Shown here: positions 8,157-16,161 of the stretch, piece after piece
Position numbering within the stretch: the first letter of the stretch is position 1
Layout: each line of letters opens with the position of its first letter
Made by a program: the position numbers and the translations under genes
Source of the DNA: Limiplasma sp034927815
GTDB taxonomy: Bacteria > Bacillota > Clostridia > Christensenellales > Aristaeellaceae
DNA length: 64,000 nt
Assembly (NCBI GenBank): GCA_034927815.1
Contig: JAYFPK010000008.1
Coordinates: forward strand, 62,001 to 126,000
Direction of reading: 5' to 3'
The notes under the pieces: generated by a model
Database searches by the model: none
The model's input: the letters and a program-made list of their open reading frames with translations, nothing else
Told to the model about the DNA's origin: nothing

Positions 8157-9656
8157 TTAACAGGCCAGTTCCTCCGAGGCGATGGAGTAGCGGAGGATCT
8201 CCGCCGTGGTGGTTTTGGCCGTGACCAGCTCCTTAACGATGCGCCCCATGCGCATGATCAGGATGCGGTCCGACGCGCTCATCAGCTCCTCTGTTTCCGA
8301 GGAAAAGATGATGATGCCGATCCCCCGGTTGGCCAGCGCGCGAAGATTATCATAAATCTCCTGCTTAGCCCCCACATCCACGCCGCGGGTGGGCTCATCC
8401 AGCAAAATCAGCTGCTTTCCGCCTGCGATCCACCGGGAAAGCATGGCCTTTTGCTGGTTGCCCCCTGAAAGGCTGGTAATGGGCAGCGCCGCATCCTGGG
8501 GCGTGATATGGAACATCCGGATCATGTCCTCCGTCACCGCCTTTTCCCGGCGCCTGTTTACGTGAAAGCCCAGCTTATCCAGCACCGTGATGCTGATGTT
8601 CTTCATTACGGAAAAGTTTTGGAACAAGCCCTCGTCCTTGCGGGAAAGGGGCACATACCCAACGCCGTTTGCAACGCCCGCCACCGGCCTGCGGGGGTTG
8701 ATGCGCTTCCCTTCCAGCGTGATCTCCCCCGTGTAGCGCCGGTGTACGCCAAACAGCGTCCGGGCCAAATCGCTCTTGCCGGAGCCCACCAGCCCTGTGA
8801 TAGCAAGGATTTCCCCACGGTACAGGTCAAAGGCAACGTCCTTGACGCAATTCCCATAATGCAAGCCGCGTACCTTCAGCATCACATCATTGGGATCGCC
8901 GTTGGTGATGCCGGATTTTTTGAATATCTCCACGGATTTTCCCAGCATGTGGCGGGTAATATCCTCCAGCGTATACTCCTTCACCGGGCCTTGCGCCACA
9001 CAGTGGCCATCCCGTAAAATGCTGATTTGATCGCACAGGCTGAAAATTTCTTCCATCTTATGGGTGATGAGCACGATGGTGATCCCTTCCGCCCTGAGGT
9101 TTCGGATCAGGGTATAGAGAATCTCCTCCTCGGTCTGGGAAAGGGAGGAACTGGGCTCATCCAGAAAGATCAGCTTGGGTTGGCGGTAAATGCACTTGGC
9201 AATCTCCACCAGCTGCTGCTTGGCCAGGGGAAGGTCCTTGACCTTGTCCGTGGCCCGCACCGTGATGTTAAGCCGGTCCAGCAGCGCCTGCACCTGTTGA
9301 TGGCACGTACGCCAGCTGATTTTGCGGCGCGGCGGCGCCATCTGGCAGAGCATGATGTTTTCTGTAACGGTCAGCTCTCCAAACAAATTAAGCTCCTGAA
9401 ACACCATGGCAATCCCCTGCTTCATGGCGGCGGCAGGGCCGGAAAAATGCACCTTCCCGCCGTTGAGGTACATATCTCCACGATCTGCGGTATAGATCCC
9501 TTGCATGATCTTCACCAGCGTGGATTTCCCCGCCCCGTTCACCCCGATCAGCGCATGGATCTTCCCCACCTCAAAATCGATGCTCACATCCTCCAGCACA
9601 TTGTTGCTGCCAAAGCTTTTGTAGATGTTCCGTACGGAAAGTATCGGTGTGTTCAT
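8157..9656 (-). CDS. Sugar ABC transporter ATP-binding protein, two ABC domains (RbsA/MglA family)
   Basis: A 499-residue tandem ABC ATPase. Domain 1 has Walker A GVNGAGKST and Walker B LIFLDEPSSSLS; its signature is the weak LAKQQLVEIAK usual in the first half of RbsA-like proteins. Domain 2 has GLVGSGKSDLA, the signature SLSGGNQQKA and an intact LILLDEPTRGVDVG, unlike the ATPase of the first operon. I chose the ATG at 9656 (MNTPILSV) because the AAAGGAG lies inside the longer reading frame and about 10 nt ahead of it. It energises the permease at 10952-11902. Note that this operon has a single permease gene, so a homodimeric channel is implied. Confidence 0.93.
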   Translation of the reverse strand: MNTPILSVRNIYKSFGSNNVLEDVSIDFEVGKIHALIGVNGAGKSTLVKIMQGIYTADRGDMYLNGGKVHFSGPAAAMKQGIAMVFQELNLFGELTVTENIMLCQMAPPRRKISWRTCHQQVQALLDRLNITVRATDKVKDLPLAKQQLVEIAKCIYRQPKLIFLDEPSSSLSQTEEEILYTLIRNLRAEGITIVLITHKMEEIFSLCDQISILRDGHCVAQGPVKEYTLEDITRHMLGKSVEIFKKSGITNGDPNDVMLKVRGLHYGNCVKDVAFDLYRGEILAITGLVGSGKSDLARTLFGVHRRYTGEITLEGKRINPRRPVAGVANGVGYVPLSRKDEGLFQNFSVMKNISITVLDKLGFHVNRRREKAVTEDMIRMFHITPQDAALPITSLSGGNQQKAMLSRWIAGGKQLILLDEPTRGVDVGAKQEIYDNLRALANRGIGIIIFSSETEELMSASDRILIMRMGRIVKELVTAKTTTAEILRYSIASEELAC

Positions 9657-9740
9657 CAAGAAGCAACTCCTTTGCATCGCACGCTGGTAAGGAAGGCATC
9701 ACAGGCAAGGCTTGCGACGTACGCAAGGCCTGGGCATCCG

Positions 9741-9780
9741 CATGCCGGGGCAGGCGCGGGCACGCCTGCCCTGCGGCATG
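9741..9780 (-). terminator. GC-rich hairpin between SBP and ATPase genes
   Basis: CATGCCGGGGCAGGCG pairs with CGCCTGCCCTGCGGCATG across a 6-nt loop, with a small internal bulge. It lies just after the SBP stop codon within the operon. Such hairpins commonly partly terminate transcription or protect the upstream mRNA, which would let the SBP be made in excess over the ATPase. Confidence 0.6.
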
Positions 9781-9796
9781 GGCAGAAGGGAATTGT

Positions 9797-10855
9797 TTAC
9801 TTGCCGGTCTGCATCACGTAGGAATCGGTCTCCATCGGGCCCCACTCGTTCACGGTGGCAATGTCCTTGGTGCCCCAGCGCTCAGGCGCGTCCACGTTGG
9901 CCGCGGTCACCGGCGTGGTCTGGAAGAAGATGGTGCCGGGGATCTCATAGCCGTGCAGATAGTCCACGATCACCTTAAAGGCAATGTCCGAGTGCAGCGC
10001 CGCGTTGTGCTCCGCACACTGGTCAATGTAGCCTTCCTTGATAAACTTAACGCCGGAGGGATCGGCATCGATGGATACGATGGTCACATGCCCCTCTTCG
10101 CCAACGGGCTTAAGGCGGCCCAGGTCCTGAAGCGCCTGGATGATGCCGGAATCCTGGCAATCCGCACAGTTATAGATGGTGTTCGCCTCGGGGTTGGCGG
10201 TGAGCATATCCATCACGGCGGTGTACGCTGTGGTGGGGTCCCACTTACACTCGGTAGCTGCCAGCACTTCAATGTTGCCCAGCTTTTCCGCCGCGTCCAC
10301 AAAGCCGTCCTTGCGCTGCTGGCCGATGGTGGAGGCCATATCCCCCAGGCAGATGACCACCTTGGCGGGCTCGCCCTTTTCCGCGTATACCTTGGACACA
10401 TACTCCGCGTTCACGCTGCCCAAGGAGAGCTGATCCGTCTGAATGATGGTGAGGATATCCACATCGGCGTTTTCAATGATGCCGATGTCCAGCAGAATCA
10501 CCGGGATTCCCTCGGCGTTCACCTGCTGAATGGCGGGCACGATGGCCGCCGCGTCAATGGGCTTGATCACGATCACATCCGGCTGCAGCACAAGGCTGTC
10601 CAGCAGCATTTGCGCCTGGGTGGCGGAATCATTCTCGGGGTTGTAGATTTGGCAGGTGCCCCCCTCTGCCTCTACCAGCGCTTTGAGGTAAGAGGTGCCG
10701 ATGGCCTGCCAGTCGCTGGCGCACTCATTGGAGATGTACACAACCTTTGCGGGCTTGCCGTCAATCACCAGCAGCCCCGTTTCCTCCGCTGCCGCGAAAG
10801 AGAACGTGCCAAGGATCAGGGTAAGGGCCAACAGGGTACTCAGTAGTTTTTTCAT
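9797..10855 (-). CDS. Sugar ABC transporter substrate-binding protein
   Basis: A 352-residue exported protein. The signal peptide MKKLLSTLLALTLILGTF ends in SFAAAEE with no lipobox cysteine. The mature protein follows the RbsB-like pattern: KVVYISNECASDWQ, then LDSLVLQPDVIVIKPIDAAA, GIPVILLDIGI, and a C-terminal domain with EANTIYNCADCQDSGIIQAL and TIVSIDADPSG. It presents a sugar or sugar acid to the permease encoded directly upstream (10952-11902). AAGGAGGAAACACC precedes the ATG. The operon's dehydratase and aldehyde dehydrogenase suggest an acidic or oxidisable sugar, but the ligand cannot be read from the sequence. Confidence 0.91.
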   Translation of the reverse strand: MKKLLSTLLALTLILGTFSFAAAEETGLLVIDGKPAKVVYISNECASDWQAIGTSYLKALVEAEGGTCQIYNPENDSATQAQMLLDSLVLQPDVIVIKPIDAAAIVPAIQQVNAEGIPVILLDIGIIENADVDILTIIQTDQLSLGSVNAEYVSKVYAEKGEPAKVVICLGDMASTIGQQRKDGFVDAAEKLGNIEVLAATECKWDPTTAYTAVMDMLTANPEANTIYNCADCQDSGIIQALQDLGRLKPVGEEGHVTIVSIDADPSGVKFIKEGYIDQCAEHNAALHSDIAFKVIVDYLHGYEIPGTIFFQTTPVTAANVDAPERWGTKDIATVNEWGPMETDSYVMQTGK

Positions 10856-10951
10856 GGTGTTTCCTCCTTATCTTTTTGCCGACCGGTTTCGATCGGTCAG
10901 GTCCAGAAGTGAGCCTCTCCCCGGCGCGCGGCGCATCCCTCCGGCTGAGCG

Positions 10952-11902
10952 TCAGACCGCGCTGAGCTTGCGCTTTTGGTAGGCATCCAACGCCACAACG
11001 ATGAAAATGATCACGCCTTTGCAGATTTCCTGGGCAAAGGGTGTAACGCCCATGATGTTGAGCCCGTTGGAGATCATGGCGATGGCAATGGCCCCCATGA
11101 TGGTGCCGCTGACTGAGCCCACGCCGCCGGAAAGGCTGGTGCCGCCCAGCACGCAGGAGGCGATGGCATCCATGCCCAGGGTGCTGGCGATGGTGGAGGA
11201 GGCGCTCATCAGCTTGGAGGTCATAAGGATGGCGCCCCAGCCGCATAAAAACCCGGACACCACGTAGGCCGCCATGACAATGCCCGTGGTCTTCATGCCC
11301 GCCATCCAGGCGGCATTGGAGTTGCCGCCCACCGCGTACAGCTTGCGCCCATAGCTGGTGTAGCGCAACACGTAAAAGGCCACCAGGGCGATCACCAGCA
11401 TCATGATCACCGGCCCCGGAATCACGCCGAACAGGGAGCGGTTAAACAAGCCGTGGATTTCCGGAAAACCGTACACCGTCATGCCGTTGGTAAACAGCTT
11501 GCCGTAGCCGCGGGTAATGTCCCCAATGGCCATGGTCACCACAAAAGCCACCATCCCAAAGCGGCCCACGGATATGCCATTGATGAGCCCCACCAGGGAG
11601 CTGACGCAAAGGCCGGCGAGCAGCACCGCAATCCACGGCTGCCCGTCCTTCATCAGCTGCGCCATGATCAGCGATGTGGTGACCACATTGCCGGAAACCG
11701 AAAGGTCAATGCCTCCGGTAATGAGCACAAACGTCATGCCAATGCCCACGATGCCGTTAAGCGCAGAGGATACCAGAATGTTGGTGACATTCTTGCCGCT
11801 GATGAACAGGCCGCCCGTGGAAATGGAGAAAAACACGCAAATGATTACAATGAGGAGGGTAAGCCCGCCGGTCATCCGGAAGCGCTTCAGGTTCACCTTC
11901 AT
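10952..11902 (-). CDS. Sugar ABC transporter permease (RbsC family)
   Basis: A 316-residue integral membrane protein with about 9 helices and the family signatures ITGGIDLSVSG and VLGGTSLSGGVGS. I chose the ATG at 11902 because AAAGGGGA is 7 nt upstream; the TTG at 11908 would overlap that site. It is the only permease in this operon, so it probably homodimerises, as RbsC does. It follows the dehydratase gene after 29 nt. Confidence 0.91.
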   Translation of the reverse strand: MKVNLKRFRMTGGLTLLIVIICVFFSISTGGLFISGKNVTNILVSSALNGIVGIGMTFVLITGGIDLSVSGNVVTTSLIMAQLMKDGQPWIAVLLAGLCVSSLVGLINGISVGRFGMVAFVVTMAIGDITRGYGKLFTNGMTVYGFPEIHGLFNRSLFGVIPGPVIMMLVIALVAFYVLRYTSYGRKLYAVGGNSNAAWMAGMKTTGIVMAAYVVSGFLCGWGAILMTSKLMSASSTIASTLGMDAIASCVLGGTSLSGGVGSVSGTIMGAIAIAMISNGLNIMGVTPFAQEICKGVIIFIVVALDAYQKRKLSAV

Positions 11903-11931
11903 AGCCAAATCCCCTTTCTCAACCCTGTACG

Positions 11932-13071
11932 TCAGCCCACGCGGTAGCGGAGGATCAGGTCCTCGTCAATCTCCAACCCCAAGCCGGGCTCCACGGGTTT
12001 TTCAATGTACCCGTCCTGGATAACCAGCTTGTTTTGGGAAAGTTCTTCCCGGAAGATGTTTGCCGTACGGTCCAGTTCCAGCCAGCTTTCCTCCGGAAAG
12101 AGGCTCTTGGGAAAATCCGGCTGCGCCAGCGCCACATGCAAGCCCGTGCGGACCGCAATAGCGGAGCCCCAGATGTGCGGGCAGCATTGAACGTTCTTTA
12201 CCTGCGCCTGGGGGATCACGCGGAAGTACTCGGTAGGGCCGCCCATGACGCAATTATCCATCTGGAGGATGTCCACCGCGCGGCGGTCCAGCAGCGTATA
12301 ATAGCCATACTTGGTAAACTCCGCCTCGCCGCCCGCAATGGGCACCTTCAGCGCCTGCTTGACGGCAAGGTAGCCGTCAAGATCCTCGGGAGGTACGGGT
12401 TCTTCAAACCAGGCGACATTGCACTCCTCCATCACATGGCCAATGTCAATGGCGGTACGGGAATTATAGGCGTGGTTCGCATCCACCATCAGGGCAATAT
12501 CGTCCCCTATGGCCTTGCGGATGGCGCGAATCTTTTTCTTGTCCTCCTCGATGCCAAAGCCGATCTTCAGCTTTACGCCCCGGAAGCCCTGCTGTACATA
12601 GCCGGTGGCTTCCTCCACCAGCTCCTCGACCAGGCGGGGCGAGTTGCGGTGATATAGCCCGGTGGCATAGGGCTTGACCCTCTGGCGGTGCGCGCCGCCA
12701 AAGAGCTGATAGCAGGGAAGGTGTAGCGCCTTGCCTTTGATATCCCACAGCGCAATATCAATGGCGCTGATGGCCTCAATGCAAACGCCCTTTTGCCCAT
12801 GGTCCTGGAGGCGGTTATAAAGCGTTTCCCAAATCACGGTGGTGTCCATGGGGTCCATGCCGGTAATCATGGGCGCGTACACAGACTCGATGATCGCCTT
12901 ATGCACAAAGGCAGGGCCAAACGCCTCTCCCCAGCCGGTGATACCCGCATCCGTCTCAATGCGCAAAATCATGAGCACGCGGGAATCATACCAAGCCTGC
13001 GAGTAGGCAAATTGTTGGTTGCCTTCCAGCTGTACCTTCAAAACGATGGGCTCCACCTTGGTGATTCTCAT
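11932..13071 (-). CDS. Enolase-superfamily dehydratase (mandelate racemase/muconate lactonizing type)
   Basis: A 379-residue enzyme with the N-terminal capping domain (residues 1-125) and the barrel domain. Active-site features: KLK catalytic lysines (K167, K169), metal ligands D197 (VDANH), E223 (WFEEP) and E249 (GGEAE), and H299 (CPHIWGS) on the opposite face. The KxK plus His arrangement is that of the mandelate racemase subgroup, whose members mostly dehydrate sugar acids to 2-keto-3-deoxy acids. It heads the catabolic operon. ATG 13071 is preceded by TTGGAG at 8 nt, favouring it over the longer frame. The exact acid sugar is unknown; tartrate-, fuconate- or galactonate-type substrates are all possible. 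Confidence 0.9.
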   Translation of the reverse strand: MRITKVEPIVLKVQLEGNQQFAYSQAWYDSRVLMILRIETDAGITGWGEAFGPAFVHKAIIESVYAPMITGMDPMDTTVIWETLYNRLQDHGQKGVCIEAISAIDIALWDIKGKALHLPCYQLFGGAHRQRVKPYATGLYHRNSPRLVEELVEEATGYVQQGFRGVKLKIGFGIEEDKKKIRAIRKAIGDDIALMVDANHAYNSRTAIDIGHVMEECNVAWFEEPVPPEDLDGYLAVKQALKVPIAGGEAEFTKYGYYTLLDRRAVDILQMDNCVMGGPTEYFRVIPQAQVKNVQCCPHIWGSAIAVRTGLHVALAQPDFPKSLFPEESWLELDRTANIFREELSQNKLVIQDGYIEKPVEPGLGLEIDEDLILRYRVG

Positions 13072-13499
13072 TGGGACCACTCCAATTAGCATATTTGATA
13101 TAGGATATCATATAAGTTAAAAAACTGAATCTTTCCCATCTGCTGTAAGCACGACATACTCTCAAGGAAATGCACCCAACGGCAGCACGGGCCCATCCAT
13201 TGTCAACGCATGGTAATCCATTGGCTTCCCTTGATGGCAGAGGCTTGGCCCAAAGGCGGCCCCCTCCGCTTGCCCCCTGTTGCGCCTGATGCCGGTACCT
13301 ACCCCATGGAGCTGTCTGCCTTTCGGGCCGGAAATGGCGGTTCGCTCCTCCGCCATATCCTCCGGCTATGGCGGCAGGGATGCTTGCGCGCATCTTTTTC
13401 TTTGCAAGCCTTGGTGTTTTCTCTTTGTTGAAGCAAGGGAACCGGGAGCCTATGCCGGTATTTTTCATCCATGCACGCGGCGCTTTTCCCCGGAACGCA
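13072..13499. other. Intergenic region between dehydratase operon and GntR gene
   Basis: 428 bp without a convincing gene. It holds the putative operator 13096-13110 and A/T-rich promoter DNA up to about 13130. A short hairpin (CCGCCATA / TATGGCGG) is at 13350-13374. Short open frames on both strands (for example 13162-13356) lack ribosome binding sites and recognisable motifs. I see nothing else. Confidence 0.6.
13096..13110. promoter_or_regulatory. Candidate GntR operator, dehydratase operon
   Basis: TGATAT-AGG-ATATCA is a perfect inverted repeat with a 3-nt centre, located 25-39 nt upstream of the dehydratase start. A similar TGATAT-N3-ATAT site lies over the GntR gene promoter at 14282-14296. 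The A/T-rich palindrome size suits a FadR-type GntR dimer. Confidence 0.6.
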
Positions 13500-14252
13500 T
13501 TACGGCATTACCGCTTCCTTGTCCATGGAGTAATGCATGATCACCTCATCCAGCTTGGCGCTTTCATCGATGCTGCTGCGAAACATGTGCTCCGATGCGC
13601 TCAGGTGCTCTTGCATGCGCCGCGACGCCACTTCCGGATCTCGCGCCCGTATGGCCTCCAGAATCCGTTGGTGAAAATGGGAGTCGGATTCCACCTTGCC
13701 GCCGGAGAGCACCACCTTCCCCACCATTTGCACCAGCATGGGCTTGATGGCCTTTACAAAGGCGATGAGCAAGCGGTTTTGGGTGGCGTAGGCCAGCGCC
13801 ATATGGAAGGATACGTCCTCCTGGGCGTATTGCGTCACATTGGATTCGTTCTCCATGTTGCGGGTATGGGTTTCCATGGCGGCGATCTGCTGCTCGGTGG
13901 CGCGCGTGGCCGCAAGGTATGCCACCTGGCACTCGATCAGCTGGCGGGTCTCGATGAACTCCGCCATGGTGTAGTCGTCCCGCATCATGAGGTTTCGGAG
14001 GGAATCCGTCAACACGTTCTCGCTGCGGTTGACCACATATACGCCCTTGCCGTGCTTGCGCACCAGAAAGCCCTTTTCCACCAACGTGCTGATGGCATCC
14101 CGCATCGTTGTGCGGCTTACCCCAAAGTGTTCTGCCAACGCCCCTTCACTGGGCAGGCACTCCCCCACGGAAAAGTTGCCATCCATCAGCATTTGCTTCA
14201 GGCTGCTCTGTACTTGGGCGGACAGGGATACCCTTGGCGCAACAATTGACAT
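13500..14252 (-). CDS. GntR-family regulator, FadR/FCD subfamily
   Basis: A 250-residue regulator. The N-terminal winged helix-turn-helix (residues about 8-75) carries the family signature CLPSEGALAEHFGVSRTTMR and the wing GKGVYVVNRSE. The C-terminal all-helical FCD domain (about 95-235) begins at FIETRQLIECQVAYLAA; family ligands are usually sugar acids or other organic acids bound near a metal (FHMALA, HFHQRIL). It sits immediately upstream of, and in the same direction as, the dehydratase transport operon, which it most likely represses until its acid inducer appears. The shared TGATAT-N3-ATAT motif in both promoter regions supports this and autoregulation. Confidence 0.92.
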   Translation of the reverse strand: MSIVAPRVSLSAQVQSSLKQMLMDGNFSVGECLPSEGALAEHFGVSRTTMRDAISTLVEKGFLVRKHGKGVYVVNRSENVLTDSLRNLMMRDDYTMAEFIETRQLIECQVAYLAATRATEQQIAAMETHTRNMENESNVTQYAQEDVSFHMALAYATQNRLLIAFVKAIKPMLVQMVGKVVLSGGKVESDSHFHQRILEAIRARDPEVASRRMQEHLSASEHMFRSSIDESAKLDEVIMHYSMDKEAVMP

Positions 14253-14281
14253 ATGCTACCCTCTGCAACTCATAATATATG

Positions 14282-14320
14282 TGATATGTTATATATACCA
14301 GAGCCTCCTTTCCTTGTCAA
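14282..14320 (-). promoter_or_regulatory. Promoter of the GntR gene with overlapping operator-like site
   Basis: On the minus strand TTGACA (14320-14315) is followed after 17 nt by TATATA (14297-14292). The sequence TGATAT-GTT-ATATAT at 14282-14296 overlaps the -10 and resembles the palindrome at 13096-13110, which suggests negative autoregulation. Confidence 0.65.
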
Positions 14321-14443
14321 TAGGTTTTCTGAAAATTCTGCCGCGGCAGCCCTTGATTTGATCCCATTCCTCTTTTATGGCATCACCAATGCCTGCCCGC
14401 CCGGCATGACCCGTTTCAGCCCGATGATCTCCTGTAACTGGCC

Positions 14444-14746
14444 GTGGCCCCTGTGCCTATTTCTTGCATGGTTCCAAAAGTTCCCCACCGGCTCATAGCG
14501 AAGATGGCGGAGGTACTCGCGCTTACGCCACAGGAAACCGCCGATCTCTATGATCTCGCAGCCTTCGATCGGGCTTGCGTAGAGAAAGAAAAAAGTAGCG
14601 CAGTATCGCCTGACCTGCCGGAGTACATCATGAGCAGCGAGAAACTCCGTGTGGCTCTACGCATGGCGCGTGATGCTGGTGCGGGCGATGACGGCTGGAT
14701 TAAGGTTATAGAGATGCTCGAACGAAAAGATAAGCAGTCTGAGTAA
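14444..14746 (+). pseudogene. XRE-family regulator, C-terminal remnant
   Basis: The frame encodes VPHRLIAKMAEVLALTPQET followed by a YDLAAFDR segment, DLPEYIMSS and a terminal helix. This is the part after the DNA-recognition helix in small XRE (Cro/CI-type) regulators of mobile elements, which normally continues from a SPTYLSDIE-type recognition helix. The N-terminal helix-turn-helix is absent, and residues before VPHR do not look like it, so this is a decayed gene. No ribosome binding site fits. It is followed 31 nt later by an ImmA/IrrE remnant on the same strand, the usual partner of such regulators. Confidence 0.65.
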
Positions 14747-14777
14747 CAGGGGGTAAAAGTATATTGTTCTATCTTGA

Positions 14778-15137
14778 TTACGACTTGCCGCAGCCATTAG
14801 GATTGCTGAAGGCAAAATCCGTGACTTTGACAAGGAGCGGCTCACAATTCCAAAACCCCTTGATGCTTTCGACTTCATTGAGTTCGACAATGGCCTGGGG
14901 CTTGAAACCGACCCACAGCGGCTGACACCGAATCTTTCCATCTGGGGGCTTACTGCGTTCAACGACGGCCATTGGTGGGTATGGCCAAAAGATTCCGAAA
15001 TGCCCGAAAAGCATCCCGTTAAAAAAGGTATGATCCTCATCGACGACCGCTTGTTGCTGCCTGATGCCAACATGGGATGGCGTAACTTTACGCTTTTGCA
15101 CGAGGGATTTCGCAACGGTGCTGAGGTCACGGCTTAA
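14778..15137 (+). pseudogene. ImmA/IrrE-type metallopeptidase, N-terminal remnant
   Basis: The open frame runs from after an in-frame TGA to TAA and has no ATG/GTG/TTG start. It contains IPKPLDAFDFIEFDNGLGLE, LSIWGLTAFNDGHWWVWP, VKKGMILIDDRLL and NFTLLHEGFRNG. These match the domain in front of the zinc site of ImmA/IrrE peptidases, where the sequence should continue as FTLAHExGH. Here the HExxH motif breaks after HE and the frame stops 10 codons later. Both the start and the catalytic C-terminal part are missing, so the gene is dead. With the XRE fragment upstream, it marks the remains of a phage or conjugative element near the tRNA-Arg gene. Confidence 0.7.
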
Positions 15138-15156
15138 CTGAAAACGAATACTCATG

Positions 15157-15181
15157 GCTCGCCTTCGGGCGGGCTTTTTTT
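15157..15181 (+). terminator. Rho-independent terminator with TTCG tetraloop
   Basis: GCTCGCC-TTCG-GGCGGGC followed by seven T residues. It lies 20 nt beyond the ImmA-like remnant and must have ended the transcription unit of the former mobile element genes. Confidence 0.85.
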
Positions 15182-15384
15182 GTGCCTTCAACCGCAATTA
15201 AAACAGCCAAAAATAAATGTTGCCAAACATCGACACGGGCAATGAGAATCGTTAAATTTGAACACCCCTGACAGGGTAATCGTTAAAAGACACTCGAAAA
15301 TCGCTACGGTTGATGTCAACTGTTCTCCGAAAACGCTCTCCGGCTCTAATTAAGTTTTGATATAGTCTGAAAGTGATGAAACTG

Positions 15385-15407
15385 AAAAAGCCCAGTATTA
15401 CTGGACT
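15385..15407 (-). terminator. Terminator of the tRNA-Arg gene
   Basis: On the minus strand AGTCCAG-TAATA-CTGGGCT (one G-U pair) is followed by a T5 run. It lies 63 nt beyond the tRNA 3' end. Confidence 0.8.
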
Positions 15408-15469
15408 TTCGGGCAAAACAAAAACCACCTACGGATAGAATTTCTTTTATCAATAGATGGTTAATGATT

Positions 15470-15546
15470 TGGTGAGCCCGGCGGGATTCGAACCCACGAC
15501 CTTTTGATTCGTAGTCAAACACTCTATCCAGCTGAGCTACGAGCCC
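15470..15546 (-). tRNA. tRNA-Arg (anticodon ACG)
   Basis: The minus strand reads GGGCTCG (acceptor), TAGCTCAGCTGGATAGAG (D arm), a stem TTTGA/TCAAA around the loop CTACGAA with anticodon ACG, and the T arm with GGTTCGAATCC. The acceptor closes with two G-U pairs against CGGGCTC, then A and an encoded CCA (15472-15470). A34 is expected to be deaminated to inosine by TadA so that the tRNA reads CGU, CGC and CGA. Confidence 0.97.
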
Positions 15547-15585
15547 ACAACTGACTTTGCGCCATGGGCCAAAATCAGCTTGATT

Positions 15586-15614
15586 AGTATAACAGAGCTT
15601 CGGGAAAATTTCAA
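15586..15614 (-). promoter_or_regulatory. Sigma-A promoter of tRNA-Arg
   Basis: TTGAAA (15614-15609), 17-nt spacer, TATACT (15591-15586) on the minus strand, about 40 nt upstream of the tRNA 5' end. Confidence 0.75.
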
Positions 15615-15637
15615 GCCCCTGGGACGGGTTTTTTGTA

Positions 15638-15686
15638 CCCTTGCCCCACCCCTTGGGCGGCAAACGCCCAAGGGGTGGGGCAAGGG
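15638..15686 (-). terminator. Perfect 22-bp GC-rich hairpin downstream of rplT
   Basis: CCCTTGCCCCACCCCTTGGG plus CG pairs without mismatch to its inverted copy at 15665-15686 over a 5-nt loop. It follows the hairpin at 15721-15755 and probably ends the infC-rpmI-rplT transcript, although there is no immediate T-run. Confidence 0.6.
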
Positions 15687-15720
15687 GCGGCCAGGAGCGC
15701 CTGGGAATGGGCAAAGATAC

Positions 15721-15755
15721 GCCTGCCCCGGGGAAGCGCTCCCCGGGGCAGGCGG
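15721..15755 (-). terminator. Perfect 15-bp GC-rich hairpin downstream of rplT
   Basis: CGCCTGCCCCGGGGA and TCCCCGGGGCAGGCG are perfect arms around the loop AGCGC, located 28 nt after the rplT stop codon. Likely transcript-end or stabilising structure for the ribosomal protein operon. Confidence 0.6.
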
Positions 15756-15782
15756 CTTAGCTTATCAGGCCCCCGCCGGGGC

Positions 15783-16130
15783 TCAGGCCTTAGCGGCCTC
15801 CACGATCTTGGTGAAGGCGGCGGGGTCGTTGACGGCGATGTCCGCCAGCATCTTGCGGTTCACGGCGATGTTGTGCTTTTTCAGCCCGTTCATCAGCACG
15901 GAATAGCTCACGCCGTTCAGGCGGGCCGCGGCGTTGATGCGGGTGATCCACAGGCGGCGGAAATCCCGCTTGCGGAGCTTACGGCCTTCGTAGGCATAGC
16001 GCAGGCTGCGGGCCACCTGCTCGCTGGCTGCGCGGTATTGCTTGGATCTTGAGCCAAAATAGCCTTTGGCAAGCTTTAGCACCTTGCGGCGCTTCTTGTG
16101 AGCGTTGACGGCTCTCTTAATACGTGCCAT
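15783..16130 (-). CDS. rplT: 50S ribosomal protein L20
   Basis: A 115-residue protein matching L20 throughout: the basic N-terminal tail MARIKRAVNAHKKRRKVLKL that reaches into 23S rRNA, the KGYFGSRSKQYR helix, RKRDFRRLWITRINAAAR and GLKKHNIAVNRKMLADIAV. It binds 23S rRNA early in 50S assembly. It is the third gene of infC-rpmI-rplT, 31 nt after rpmI. In other Firmicutes L20 feeds back on its own operon leader, so the structured leader upstream of infC is a plausible control target. Confidence 0.98.
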   Translation of the reverse strand: MARIKRAVNAHKKRRKVLKLAKGYFGSRSKQYRAASEQVARSLRYAYEGRKLRKRDFRRLWITRINAAARLNGVSYSVLMNGLKKHNIAVNRKMLADIAVNDPAAFTKIVEAAKA

Positions 16131-16161
16131 GTCCTTTTCCTCCTTGAATCACTAGCAAAGC

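Larger units (their letters stand above)
15138..15469. other. Gene-free stretch between element remnant and tRNA-Arg
   Basis: 332 bp without a gene. It holds the terminator at 15157-15181 and the tRNA terminator at 15385-15407. Positions 15190-15380 show no coding pattern or second copy of the tRNA 3' end, so no attachment site could be defined. Confidence 0.6.

Noticed and set aside
14444..15137. Intact XRE regulator plus ImmA peptidase pair
   Set aside because: The recognition helix of the regulator and the HExxH motif of the peptidase are missing; these are remnants.
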